Assembly: GCF_013141825.1 (NCBI RefSeq)
Contig: NZ_RZNH01000011.1
Coordinates: 62,351-126,350, forward strand
Reading direction: 5' to 3'
Origin: Marinifilum caeruleilacunae
GTDB taxonomy: Bacteria > Bacteroidota > Bacteroidia > Bacteroidales > Marinifilaceae
DNA: 64,000 bases
Below the pieces are notes generated by a model, which saw nothing but the letters and a program-made list of their open reading frames with translations, was not told the DNA's origin and did no database searches. This document shows, piece by piece, positions 22,059 to 30,592 of the stretch. The first letter of the stretch is position 1. Each line of letters begins with the position of its first letter. Made by a program: the position numbers and the translations under genes.

Positions 22059-22298
22059 ATGCATTTAGAAATAGTAACACCGGAAAAAAGTCTTTATTCA
22101 GGCGAAGTTGTTTTGGTTCAGCTTCCTGGTAAGGATGGATCTTTCGAGATACTGAAAAATCACGCTCCAATTGTTTCTACCCTTGAAAAAGGAACCATTA
22201 AACTGAGACCTTTGGAAGGAGATGATATCTTCTTCGAAATTGGTGGAGGAGTTGTAGAATGCAAGAAAAATGTAATTTCAGTATTGGCTGATAATTAA
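22059..22298 (+). CDS. atpC: F1Fo ATP synthase subunit epsilon
   Basis: 79 residues covering the N-terminal beta-sandwich of epsilon (MHLEIVTPEKSLYSGEV, LPGKDGSFEILKNHAPIVS). The two-helix C-terminal domain that inhibits ATP hydrolysis in E. coli is absent, as is usual for short Bacteroidota epsilon subunits. It completes the central stalk. A strong terminator follows. Confidence 0.95.
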   Translation: MHLEIVTPEKSLYSGEVVLVQLPGKDGSFEILKNHAPIVSTLEKGTIKLRPLEGDDIFFEIGGGVVECKKNVISVLADN

Positions 22299-22328
22299 GA
22301 TGAAAACTTAATTGTAAATGATATATGA

Positions 22329-22354
22329 AGCCCGGATTTAATCCGGGCTTTTTT
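22329..22354 (+). terminator. Terminator of atpDC
   Basis: Eight-bp GC-rich stem (22329-22336 with 22342-22349), 5-nt loop, then Ts. Confidence 0.92.
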
Positions 22355-22488
22355 ATTGGATTTATATTCATCTTTGGAATCATTGCAGGAATTGAGTAAA
22401 TCGATCTGCAAAGTCTCTCGAATTGTTTATTTTTGTACCCCATAGAAGCGAAATTTTGTTGTACCTAACATCTCACATCTAGTAAAAT

Positions 22489-23526
22489 ATGCCTAAAAAA
22501 TTCCTGATTATCCGCTTTAGCTCCATTGGAGATATCATTCAATGTATGACTGCCGTCGATGGAATCTTAAATCATTATCCTGATGCCGAAATACATTGGA
22601 TCGCAAGAAAGGACATGTCCTCTTTTCTGGCCATGGATCAACGAATTCATAAGGTGTGGGGATTCGATCGTGAAAAGGGATTTAAAGGCCTCTTGCAGCA
22701 AGCAAAACAGCTTAAACAGGAACAATTCGATTATGTGTACGATGCGCATTCAAATATTCGCTCAATTGTTTTAAAAACCGTTTTGGTTCCACGCTGGAAA
22801 CGCTGGTTTGGCATAGGTCCAAAATTTACCATGAGAAGTAAGGACAGAATCAAAAGAATTTTGCTTTTCAAATTTAGAATCGATCGCTTTCCAATGCCAT
22901 TTAGAGGCATGCTCTCATTCCGAAAACCGCTCGAAAAATGGGGAATAAACGATTATTCGAAGGTGAATGAAGCTTGGCATTTCCCAGCTGAACTGAAAGA
23001 AAAAATGAATGAGCAGGTAATGGGCAAACTGAAAGGAGAGAAGGATAAACTCGTTACCCTGGTACCATCGGCTGCCTGGCAAATGAAACGCTGGCCGGTT
23101 TCTCACTGGCAAAAACTGGTGGATCTTCTGCCTGATTATCATTTTATGATTCTTGCCGGACCGGCAGATGTTTTCTGTAAAGAGATTGAAGAAGTTGCTC
23201 CGGAACGAGTACTTAACCTAAGTGGAAAAACCAACCTGTTGGAATCCTGTTACCTGGTTCAAAAATCCAATTTGGTGATATCGGGCGATACCGGATTTCT
23301 GCATGCAGCAGATAAGTTCAAAATACCTGCTCTTTCCTTAATGGGTCCAACTGCATTTGGATTTACCACTGGCGATCATATCAAAACCCTCGAAGTTGAT
23401 ATGAAATGTCGCCCTTGTACCAAGGATGGATCAGGCAAGTGCAAAATGAAAATTTACCAACAATGTATGGTAGATATTAGCCCAAACTGGCTTGCCGATG
23501 AGGTGAAAATGTTAATGGAATCTTAA
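22489..23526 (+). CDS. Glycosyltransferase family 9 (heptosyltransferase-like)
   Basis: 345 residues. GT9 features are the N-terminal KKFLIIRFSSIGDIIQ (Rossmann entry), VTLVPSAAWQMKRWP at the domain junction, and NLVISGDTGFLHAADKFKIPALSLMGPT in the sugar-nucleotide-binding half. It would add heptose or a related sugar to the lipopolysaccharide core on the cytoplasmic face. The Cys-rich end (CRPCTKDGSGKCKMKIYQQC) is also seen in Bacteroidota GT9s. A single gene, with a TATTTTTG -7-like element at 22428-22435. Confidence 0.88.
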   Translation: MPKKFLIIRFSSIGDIIQCMTAVDGILNHYPDAEIHWIARKDMSSFLAMDQRIHKVWGFDREKGFKGLLQQAKQLKQEQFDYVYDAHSNIRSIVLKTVLVPRWKRWFGIGPKFTMRSKDRIKRILLFKFRIDRFPMPFRGMLSFRKPLEKWGINDYSKVNEAWHFPAELKEKMNEQVMGKLKGEKDKLVTLVPSAAWQMKRWPVSHWQKLVDLLPDYHFMILAGPADVFCKEIEEVAPERVLNLSGKTNLLESCYLVQKSNLVISGDTGFLHAADKFKIPALSLMGPTAFGFTTGDHIKTLEVDMKCRPCTKDGSGKCKMKIYQQCMVDISPNWLADEVKMLMES

Positions 23527-23606
23527 ATCAGACACAAAAGTATTTTATTTCTTCCGACTTCGTGAATTTTATGATATCTTAGATATCCAAATCAAAACAA
23601 AAATTC

Positions 23607-24272
23607 ATGAAAAAATTAGCATTACTACTTATCGTATTGGTAGGAGTTTATACCAGTGAGACCATTGCCCAGGAAAAAGAAAAAAAAGAGTGTAAGAATG
23701 AGTGTTGCTCTAAAAAGAAGTGCGACAGCAAAAGCTTATACAGCTATAAAATGAACTCTCTGCAAGGCGAAGAGGTGAATCTGGACAAATACAAAGGAAA
23801 ATTAGTTTTAGTGGTGAATACGGCAAGCAAATGCGGTTTAACTCCACAATACAAAGGTTTGGAAGCCATGTACCAAAAATACAAAGATCAAGGATTGGTA
23901 ATTTTAGGTTTCCCTTGTAACCAATTTTTAGGACAGGAGCCCGGATCGGCCAAAGAAATTGGAGAGTTTTGTCAGAAAAACTATGGTGTAAGCTTCCCAA
24001 TGTTCGAAAAGATTGAAGTTCGTGGCGAGAATGCCCATCCTTTATACCAAATGTTGGTGTCCGAAAAGTCCTTCAAAGGCTTTGATGATTCAGAATCCGG
24101 ACAAAAATTCAAAGGCTTTTTAAGTCAGAAATTTCCTGAAATTTACGAAGGTGATGGCGTAAAATGGAACTTTACAAAATTCCTGATCGACAGAGAAGGG
24201 AAAGTAGTTCAGCGAATTGAACCCAATATCACTCCTGAGAGTATGGAAGAAGATGTGAAGAAATTATTATAA
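23607..24272 (+). CDS. Exported glutathione-peroxidase-family thiol peroxidase
   Basis: 221 residues with a signal peptide ([21 protein letters not shown]). The GPx core reads [13 protein letters not shown] (peroxidatic Cys in place of Sec), [13 protein letters not shown] (second Cys and the Gln) and [10 protein letters not shown] (Trp/Asn of the tetrad). It should reduce peroxides in the envelope using thioredoxin-like donors. Between signal peptide and core is a short Cys-rich stretch ([11 protein letters not shown]), unusual for the family. It stands alone with its own terminator. Confidence 0.88.
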   Translation: MKKLALLLIVLVGVYTSETIAQEKEKKECKNECCSKKKCDSKSLYSYKMNSLQGEEVNLDKYKGKLVLVVNTASKCGLTPQYKGLEAMYQKYKDQGLVILGFPCNQFLGQEPGSAKEIGEFCQKNYGVSFPMFEKIEVRGENAHPLYQMLVSEKSFKGFDDSESGQKFKGFLSQKFPEIYEGDGVKWNFTKFLIDREGKVVQRIEPNITPESMEEDVKKLL

Positions 24273-24278
24273 AAGAGA

Positions 24279-24303
24279 AGAGCTCCAAAAGGAGCTCTTT
24301 TTT
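24279..24303 (+). terminator. Terminator of the peroxidase gene
   Basis: Perfect 8-bp stem (AGAGCTCC, 24279-24286, with 24291-24298), AAAA loop, then Ts. Confidence 0.9.
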
Positions 24304-24416
24304 ATTTAAAAATGCTTGAGATCGGACCCTTTCATAACAATCCCAAGTGAGATATAATCAATAGAAAAACTATCCATTTTCGTGAATCAGTTTGACTGTT
24401 TTTTCAATCGGCTATC

Positions 24417-25418
24417 TTATGCAACAATTTCTTTGATATGAATTCTTTTAAACCACTCCACAAAAAGTTTCATTCCCTCTTCGAAGCTAAACTTTGGGTC
24501 GTATCCAATTAGATCTTGTGCTTTTCGAATGTTTGCAAAAGTTTGATTTACATCGCCAGCTTGCATTGGCATCCGATTGATGATGGGCCTAATGCCCGAA
24601 GTTTTTGCAATACTTTCTATCATTTCGCTCAAGCGAATTGGATAACTGTTTCCCAGGTTAATGGTTTCGAATACATTTTTATTTGCAAACAAGTATTCGC
24701 AGGTTTTCAGAATCCCATCCACAGTATCTTCTACATAGGTATAGTCGCGGGCGGTGCTGCCTTCGCCAAATACAGGAATGGCTTCTTCTTTCATCATCAG
24801 GTTTAGGAATTTATGAATGGCCAAATCGGGGCGCTGACGCGGACCAAATACGGTAAAAAACCTCATGTTTACAATATCCAAATTGTACAAGTGGTGATAA
24901 GAGTGATTTAAAAGTTCACATGCTTTTTTCGAGAAGGCATAGGGAGAAATTACATGATCCACATTCTGATCTTCGGTAAATGGAACGAGTTTATTGTTTC
25001 CGTAAACCGATGAGGAGGAGGCAAAGGCTAGTTTCTTAATGCCTCGTTTGTTCATAAAATCCAGAATGTTCCGTGTTGCACTGATATTACTGTCGATATA
25101 GCCTTGCGGATCTTCAATTGATGGTCGTACACCAGCTTTGCCTGCCAGGTGTACAATTAGGGAAACATCTTCCTGAACTCTTTGTAAAGTAGCACCCTGG
25201 CAAAGGTCCAGCTGGTAAAAGGAAAAAGCTTTGTGTCTTTTAAAGCCCTCCATATTTTCCATTTTTTGATCGATGGAGTAAAAAGGGTCGAAATTATCGA
25301 TACCAACCACAGGATAGCCCACTTGTAATAATCTTTCACACAAATGAGAACCGATAAATCCGGCACAACCAGTTACAAGAATTTTCTGTTTCCTTTTATT
25401 TTCCTGTTTCATTTTCAT
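24417..25418 (-). CDS. NAD-dependent sugar epimerase (UDP-glucuronate 4-epimerase-like SDR)
   Basis: 333 residues of the extended SDR family. NAD motif ILVTGCAGFIGSHLCERL, catalytic Ser run FASSSSVYGNN and Tyr-x3-Lys in SPYAFSKKA; RFFTVFGPRQRPDL is typical of the GalE/UDP-GlcA epimerase group. It probably makes a nucleotide sugar for the lipid glycosylation genes upstream. It is the last gene of the minus-strand run and its start overlaps the end of the ArnT-like gene by 23 bp, indicating translational coupling. The exact substrate is inferred. Confidence 0.82.
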   Translation of the reverse strand: MKMKQENKRKQKILVTGCAGFIGSHLCERLLQVGYPVVGIDNFDPFYSIDQKMENMEGFKRHKAFSFYQLDLCQGATLQRVQEDVSLIVHLAGKAGVRPSIEDPQGYIDSNISATRNILDFMNKRGIKKLAFASSSSVYGNNKLVPFTEDQNVDHVISPYAFSKKACELLNHSYHHLYNLDIVNMRFFTVFGPRQRPDLAIHKFLNLMMKEEAIPVFGEGSTARDYTYVEDTVDGILKTCEYLFANKNVFETINLGNSYPIRLSEMIESIAKTSGIRPIINRMPMQAGDVNQTFANIRKAQDLIGYDPKFSFEEGMKLFVEWFKRIHIKEIVA

Positions 25419-27135
25419 AGATATTTTCTGAATTTCCTTCTACGATTTCTGTTTTTCCAACTGCCGAAATGGGCGTGATCAAACTCACATACTTTTTGAA
25501 ATGTTCCTTGTTTCGTCTCTTTCCCGGACGCTGTTTGTTGTTGTCGAAATAATCGAGAACCTCCAGTTTGAATTTTGCCTTTTGCTGACTGGTAAACAAG
25601 TCATTCGGATGTTCGGACGACAGCACAACAAAAGGCTGTGTTTCAGGAAGAGAGTTTTGGGATTGGATCTTCCATTCTTTTACCTCTTTCCCAATTTCAT
25701 ATACCAATTCAATTCTGAAGTCGTGCTTTCCAATTCTGTAATAGTTGTATTTGTTGATTTCAGGCTGATTGCGAAGTGCGGCAATACTTTTAAAATTCGG
25801 ATTCTGATTGAGAAGATCATCGGTAGATGGAATGATAAAAATGATGACCACAAGCATGAGTCCGACCGCATTAAGTAGCATTGCTCTCACATTTTTATTG
25901 TGCCAGCAAATGATAAGGCTAATGCATATCAACTCTGAAAGAATTGTAAACAGAACAAAGGCAGGAAGCGATATCAGCTTTGCTTTTAAAAAGATGATAA
26001 AAACACCGGCTGGAGCTGCAAATGCCGCCAAAATCAATATCCAAATGTTCATTCCAAAAAGGATTCGATCCATTTTTTTGTGCGTGTGATTTTTAAATAC
26101 CAGGTAAAAATGATGAAACAACTGTCCGGCCAGCATTGCAGAAGGTATTAAAACCGGTAAAAGGTATCGATCTTTTTTCTCCGGAATAAAGGACAGGAGA
26201 ATGACCGAAGAGAGTGTCCATATCAATGCAAATTTGTATTCTTTTTTTGCCTTAAAATTTTTGAGGGCATAAGGAACAAGCAAACTAGAAAAAATGGCAA
26301 CTGTCCAAATTCCCGATTGAATGGGGAAGTTCCAATAGTAATAAAAAGGGCGAACATGGCGATTGATCCACGATCCTGATTCCAATTTGGCAACAGCCGC
26401 TGCCTCCTGGGCATGTGCTATTGAAATGTAAACCGGCCACCAAAAACTGATGATTGCAAAAATGATGAGACAAAGAACAACAGGTTTTACATTTTGCCTT
26501 AGTTTTTTAGGCTTGTAAATTGTAAAATAAGCAATTAGAAAGGGCAAAAGGAGAGCAAAAAATGCCACCGGACCTTTACTTAAAAAGGATAATCCTAACA
26601 AAACGCCTGCGAACGAAAACTTAATCCATAAACCTTTACTGTTATGATTATTAAAGGCGCTATGCAGAAGCCAGATGGCACCCAACATGAAACTGTGACA
26701 ATAAATATCCCAGGTTCCTGTTCTGCTCATATAAAGTACATAAAAGCTGGTAATCAGCACGATGCTGTTGTTTAAAGCTTTTAGTTTATTTCCACTTAAT
26801 TTTAGGCTGAACCGATACATGAAAAAGACCATCAGTGTGCCCATTATGCCTGCTGGAAATCTTAGCATGGCCAAATTTTCCATACCAAACAGGCTACCAA
26901 AAATTGCGGTAATCCAGGTGGGAAAGGGAGGCTTGGCCAATCGCAATTCCCCATTCATGGTTGGTACAAGCCAATTGCCTTTTTCAATCATTTCGCGGGC
27001 GGTAACAAAGTTTCTTGCTTCCATGATATTCACAAAGAACTCATCGTTGAAAAGAAAGAAGCTTATATAGCAGACAATGGCAAGTAAAAAGGCATGTCCA
27101 TACCTGTTTTGGTCTAATCTGTTTTCAAAATTCAT
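25396..27135 (-). CDS. ArnT/PMT-type lipid-linked sugar glycosyltransferase
   Basis: 579 residues, inner membrane, ~11-12 TM helices followed by a short periplasmic C-terminal part. The GT-C signature lies in the first loop: an acidic/aromatic start (FFVNIMEARNFVTAREMI) then LRLAKPPFPTWITAIFG, matching the ArnT/PMT family in which the early acidic residue is catalytic. Such enzymes move a sugar from undecaprenyl phosphate to lipid A or a protein on the periplasmic side. It lies directly after the GT2 and LAB_N genes (5-bp gap), as expected for an Arn-like pathway. The acceptor is unknown. Confidence 0.85.
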   Translation of the reverse strand: MNFENRLDQNRYGHAFLLAIVCYISFFLFNDEFFVNIMEARNFVTAREMIEKGNWLVPTMNGELRLAKPPFPTWITAIFGSLFGMENLAMLRFPAGIMGTLMVFFMYRFSLKLSGNKLKALNNSIVLITSFYVLYMSRTGTWDIYCHSFMLGAIWLLHSAFNNHNSKGLWIKFSFAGVLLGLSFLSKGPVAFFALLLPFLIAYFTIYKPKKLRQNVKPVVLCLIIFAIISFWWPVYISIAHAQEAAAVAKLESGSWINRHVRPFYYYWNFPIQSGIWTVAIFSSLLVPYALKNFKAKKEYKFALIWTLSSVILLSFIPEKKDRYLLPVLIPSAMLAGQLFHHFYLVFKNHTHKKMDRILFGMNIWILILAAFAAPAGVFIIFLKAKLISLPAFVLFTILSELICISLIICWHNKNVRAMLLNAVGLMLVVIIFIIPSTDDLLNQNPNFKSIAALRNQPEINKYNYYRIGKHDFRIELVYEIGKEVKEWKIQSQNSLPETQPFVVLSSEHPNDLFTSQQKAKFKLEVLDYFDNNKQRPGKRRNKEHFKKYVSLITPISAVGKTEIVEGNSENIYENETGK

Positions 27136-27140
27136 TGATC

Positions 27141-27782
27141 TTATTTTTCAGATGATAGTAAGACGTTATTTTTCCTGATTAGGATGATGTTGCGAGCGTA
27201 AACAATCATGCCAAATCCTTGTCCGATAAAAAGTACAGGATCTGTTCGATAGATTGCATAGGATAAAATCATGCATGAACCGATCATGCTAATGAGCCAG
27301 AATCCCAGGGGCAAACACGATTTTCCTTTGTGTTCGGAGTAGATCCACTGGTAAACGAATCGGAAAGTGAATATGATTTGTCCTGCCACGCCCCAAAGCA
27401 GAAGCAGAAAAGGAATTTCTTCGTTTTTGAACAGGAGAGCATAGTTCATGTCCCAGTTTTGTAAAATGCTGGCTATGGCAATTACAGGAGTCGCAAGAGC
27501 TAAAATCCTGGTAATAAAAGGCAGTGCTTTCCAGCGATTTTGTAGCTGAAGATTGCGAATGTAAATCGTATAGGCAATCATTTGTCCAAGGATAATGGCA
27601 AAATCGTTGCGCAATAATCCATACAAAAACAAGAGCCAGGAAGCCAGGATGCTTAACTGCCAGAATATGGCCGGCGAAAGCGATTTTCCGGCTTTTTCGG
27701 ACTTTATCCACTGCACCAGCAAACGAGCTGAGAAAAGAGCCTGGGCTAAAAATCCTACCGAATAAAGCAAGACACTTTCCAT
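27141..27782 (-). CDS. Tandem LAB_N-domain membrane protein
   Basis: 213 residues from the ATG at 27782; a longer frame to 27845 runs into the previous gene. Two LAB_N repeats are visible: LAQALFSARLLVQWIKSEKA with GKSLSPAIFWQLSI (residues ~10-85) and AGQIIFTFRFVYQWIYSEHK with CLPLGFWLISM (~130-205). Each has three hydrophobic helices, giving a 3+3 layout. The name comes from its occurrence near lipid-A genes, but no enzyme activity is established. TAATG overlap with the GT2 gene shows translational coupling. Position and topology make it a candidate translocator for the lipid-linked sugar; that is inference. Confidence 0.85.
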   Translation of the reverse strand: MESVLLYSVGFLAQALFSARLLVQWIKSEKAGKSLSPAIFWQLSILASWLLFLYGLLRNDFAIILGQMIAYTIYIRNLQLQNRWKALPFITRILALATPVIAIASILQNWDMNYALLFKNEEIPFLLLLWGVAGQIIFTFRFVYQWIYSEHKGKSCLPLGFWLISMIGSCMILSYAIYRTDPVLFIGQGFGMIVYARNIILIRKNNVLLSSEK

Positions 27783-28510
27783 TAGCCTTGATTCGAGATT
27801 TCGTAATTGATGTATCGTTTTTTCATCCAGCGGTAAGCAAAACAATCTTTAAAAGGACCTACCAATCGGTTGAACAAATGGTATTTTGCTTCTCCCGCAA
27901 TTCGTGGGAAGTGATTCACGGGAACTTGTTTCATTTCTCCATTTTGTAGCATGATTAATGCTGGTATAAAGCGATGCATGCCTGTAAAAAATGGAATTTT
28001 CTGAGCATATTTTGTTTGCATCACTTTTAACGGACAACCTGTATCAATGGCTTTGTCTTTGGTCATGAATCGGCGAAAGCCATTGGCTATGGTCGAACTC
28101 ATATTTTTCACAAAGCTATCTTGCCTGTTTCGTCGATAACCGGTAACCAGGGCATAATCATGGCGATATTCCATCAGGAAATCAAAATCGAAAGGAGAGG
28201 TTTGCAAATCAGAATCAATATAGCCTACAAACTCGGTGTCGGCATGGTCTATTCCGGCTTTAAGCGCCGCGCTTAATCCCATGTTTCTGCTTAGTTCAAG
28301 GTATTGATATCGGTCGGAACTTTTGCAAATGTTCTCAATCATCATCTGACTGTAGTCCGACGATCCATCGTTCACAAACAATACTTTGGAACGATAAGGA
28401 GATGTGGAAAAGTAAGAGTTGAATTCTTCTTTTAGCCTTACCAGGTTATCTTCCTCATTGTAAACCGGAACTACAATGGTAAGTTCAAATTTTGGATGCG
28501 ATAAATTCAT
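27782..28510 (-). CDS. Glycosyltransferase family 2 (ArnC/DPM1-like)
   Basis: 242 residues from the ATG at 28510 (MNLSHPKFELTIVVPVYNEEDN); a longer frame to 28567 has no conserved sequence. Donor-site motifs are VVPVYNEEDN, NDGSSDYS, RNMGLSAALKAGIDHA and GYIDSDLQ (metal-binding DSD), then the ArnC/DPM1-type TGYRRNRQDSFVKN and FFTGMHRFIPAL. It lacks the two C-terminal TM helices of ArnC, so it should be a peripheral enzyme. It probably loads a sugar from a nucleotide donor onto undecaprenyl phosphate for the ArnT-like enzyme. It starts 72 bp after the histidine kinase gene. Confidence 0.88.
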   Translation of the reverse strand: MNLSHPKFELTIVVPVYNEEDNLVRLKEEFNSYFSTSPYRSKVLFVNDGSSDYSQMMIENICKSSDRYQYLELSRNMGLSAALKAGIDHADTEFVGYIDSDLQTSPFDFDFLMEYRHDYALVTGYRRNRQDSFVKNMSSTIANGFRRFMTKDKAIDTGCPLKVMQTKYAQKIPFFTGMHRFIPALIMLQNGEMKQVPVNHFPRIAGEAKYHLFNRLVGPFKDCFAYRWMKKRYINYEISNQG

Positions 28511-28582
28511 GATATGATCTGTTAATTCTTCTGTTCCCATTAAAAACATGGAACAAAAGTCTGTCACAGATCTAACAAAAAT

Positions 28583-29839
28583 CTAACAGGCAGGAAATTC
28601 AAATGTGAAAGTATGTTTAAAATCCTTAAAGGAGTATTTGATATTCATTTGATAATGGTCGGCAATTTTCTTTACAATGGCCAGGCCAATTCCCGATGAT
28701 TCCTTGCCCCGGTTTTCTTTGTAAAATCGATTAAAAATCTGCTCGGGTTGCTGAATGGCTTCGTCGCCAAAGTTGCTGACAGATAGTTTGTTTCCATTCA
28801 AAATGATATCCAGCTCTTTGCTTTTTGGAGAGTTTTTAATGGCATTTACCAAAATATTCTGAACCCACAAAATGGCCAAACGTTTGTCCATAAATAGCAT
28901 ACAGTCATTTACAGTACTCAGATTGATTTTCAGATCATATTCCTCAATTACCTCGGCATAAAAATCCAGCTTTTCCCGAATAATTTCTGTCATGCAGATT
29001 TTTTCCTCTTCGTTGAACTGTCCATGATCTATTTTAGCCAGAAGCAACAAGGCTTTCGTAATGCCAGATAAGCGGTCTGTTTCTTTATAGATATCATGAA
29101 TGGAATGGATGGCAGATTCTTTTACATCACTCTCGGAAAGAAGATCCTCGCATTTGTTTCTGATAATGGCCAAAGGGGTTTGCAGTTCGTGGGCTGCATT
29201 GGCCGAAAATTCTTTGGAAGCCAGGTAATCTCTGCTCAGGCGGTCCGACATTTTTTCCAGTACCTGGTTTAAACCATCAAATTCATCGATATTGGTTTTT
29301 TCCAATACCAACCGATCAGGCGAAGCAAATGAGTATTTATTCAGAAGTTCTGAATTACGTTCGAAAACTCCCCATATTTGCCTGCTCATAATTCGAGTAT
29401 AGAAAAGCAATGCCAAAAATATAATCAGCAACAAGCCGGTAATCACCAAAGTAACCTGTAAAAAGAGTTGTGGATAGGTAAAAGTTCTATGGCGATGTGT
29501 AATCAAGTAATTTGTACCATTTATCACCGAAGAAAAACGATATTCCAGGAAGTCATCCATGTGTTGATCTTCCGGATCAAACATGATTGTATCTTTGAAT
29601 ACCCCTTCAACCACGATGTCAGAATCAATTTCTTCAACCGTGTATATGGGAGGGATATTTGGAAAGTGGCCATGATATTTAATTACATCTACAACCTCTG
29701 TTGCGCCAATTCTTAATTCGTGCAAAGTTTCCTTACGATCTAAATAAGAAACCAGTAGTATTACGATAAGATCTATCGCAAGAAATAAGATACTGCCATA
29801 CTTTAAGTAATTGCGATTAATTTTTGTAAGTAGCTTCAT
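28583..29839 (-). CDS. Membrane sensor histidine kinase
   Basis: 418 residues. TM1 ~14-31, a ~95-residue periplasmic sensor, TM2 ~125-148, a linker, then the dimerisation domain with the phospho-accepting His217 in ANAAHELQTPLAIIRN. ATPase motifs follow: N box VQNILVNAIKNSP, FNRFYKENRGKESSGIGLAIVKK (F and G2 boxes). It pairs with the regulator whose stop is 3 bp upstream. The sensor is short, as in PmrB/QseC-like kinases, and resembles no sensing domain I recognise. It is co-transcribed with the lipid glycosylation genes. Confidence 0.92.
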   Translation of the reverse strand: MKLLTKINRNYLKYGSILFLAIDLIVILLVSYLDRKETLHELRIGATEVVDVIKYHGHFPNIPPIYTVEEIDSDIVVEGVFKDTIMFDPEDQHMDDFLEYRFSSVINGTNYLITHRHRTFTYPQLFLQVTLVITGLLLIIFLALLFYTRIMSRQIWGVFERNSELLNKYSFASPDRLVLEKTNIDEFDGLNQVLEKMSDRLSRDYLASKEFSANAAHELQTPLAIIRNKCEDLLSESDVKESAIHSIHDIYKETDRLSGITKALLLLAKIDHGQFNEEEKICMTEIIREKLDFYAEVIEEYDLKINLSTVNDCMLFMDKRLAILWVQNILVNAIKNSPKSKELDIILNGNKLSVSNFGDEAIQQPEQIFNRFYKENRGKESSGIGLAIVKKIADHYQMNIKYSFKDFKHTFTFEFPAC

Positions 29840-29842
29840 GTT

Positions 29843-30526
29843 TTATTGATTTTGCAACTTGTATCCGATTCCATGCACGGTTTTGATATAATTTTTCCCG
29901 GTATGCTTTTTAATTTTCCTTCTCAATCGGTTGATATGAGTATATATAAAATCGGAATTATCCATAAAAACAGAGTTTTCTCCCCAAACATGCTCATACA
30001 AATTCTCTTTTGTGAGCACACGGTTTTTATTCTCAAAAAAGTAGAGCAGCAAATCGAACTCTTTTCTACTAAACTCGACTGGAATTCCCGAAATTTTAAT
30101 GCTGTTTAAGTAGGTATCGATTTCGATTTCTTCAAACGAAAGTGTACTCTTGTCGAAATGAGGATTCCTTCTCAGAATTACATTGATTCTTGCATTTAAT
30201 TCCGACAAGTGAAAAGGTTTCACCAGGTAGTCATCAGCACCAAGATTCAATCCATCCACGCGATCTTCCAGCTTGTCGCGAGCCGAAATGATAATTACAC
30301 CTGTTTGGTCCCAAATGGATTTGATAAAAGGAATGCAATCCAGACCATCCCCATCGGGCAAGCCCAAATCAAGCAAAACAATGGGATAAAACTTTTTATC
30401 GAACAAGAGTTTTCCCTCAGCAATACTGGCGGCACATACACAAGTAAAGCCCGAGGAATTCAAATAGTCGGCAACGGTTTTTTGCAGACTCAAATCATCT
30501 TCAATCAATAAAATCTCTTTATTCAT
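29843..30526 (-). CDS. OmpR/PhoB-family response regulator
   Basis: 227 residues. Receiver domain 1-~118 with the acidic pocket (LLIEDD), phospho-acceptor Asp53 in VLLDLGLPDGDG and Lys103 in LVKPF; winged-helix DNA-binding domain ~130-225 (EFSRKEFDLLLYF, HINRLRRKIKKHTGKNYIKTVHGIGYKL). It is first in the minus-strand run and presumably autoregulates it. The gap to the serine hydrolase gene behind it is only 66 bp, so read-through from that gene is also possible. Confidence 0.95.
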   Translation of the reverse strand: MNKEILLIEDDLSLQKTVADYLNSSGFTCVCAASIAEGKLLFDKKFYPIVLLDLGLPDGDGLDCIPFIKSIWDQTGVIIISARDKLEDRVDGLNLGADDYLVKPFHLSELNARINVILRRNPHFDKSTLSFEEIEIDTYLNSIKISGIPVEFSRKEFDLLLYFFENKNRVLTKENLYEHVWGENSVFMDNSDFIYTHINRLRRKIKKHTGKNYIKTVHGIGYKLQNQ

Positions 30527-30592
30527 GTGGCTTGCATTTAAGAAGTGGGATTCTTAGTTTGCAAATAAACGAGAATTTGCTTCAAATCTTGC

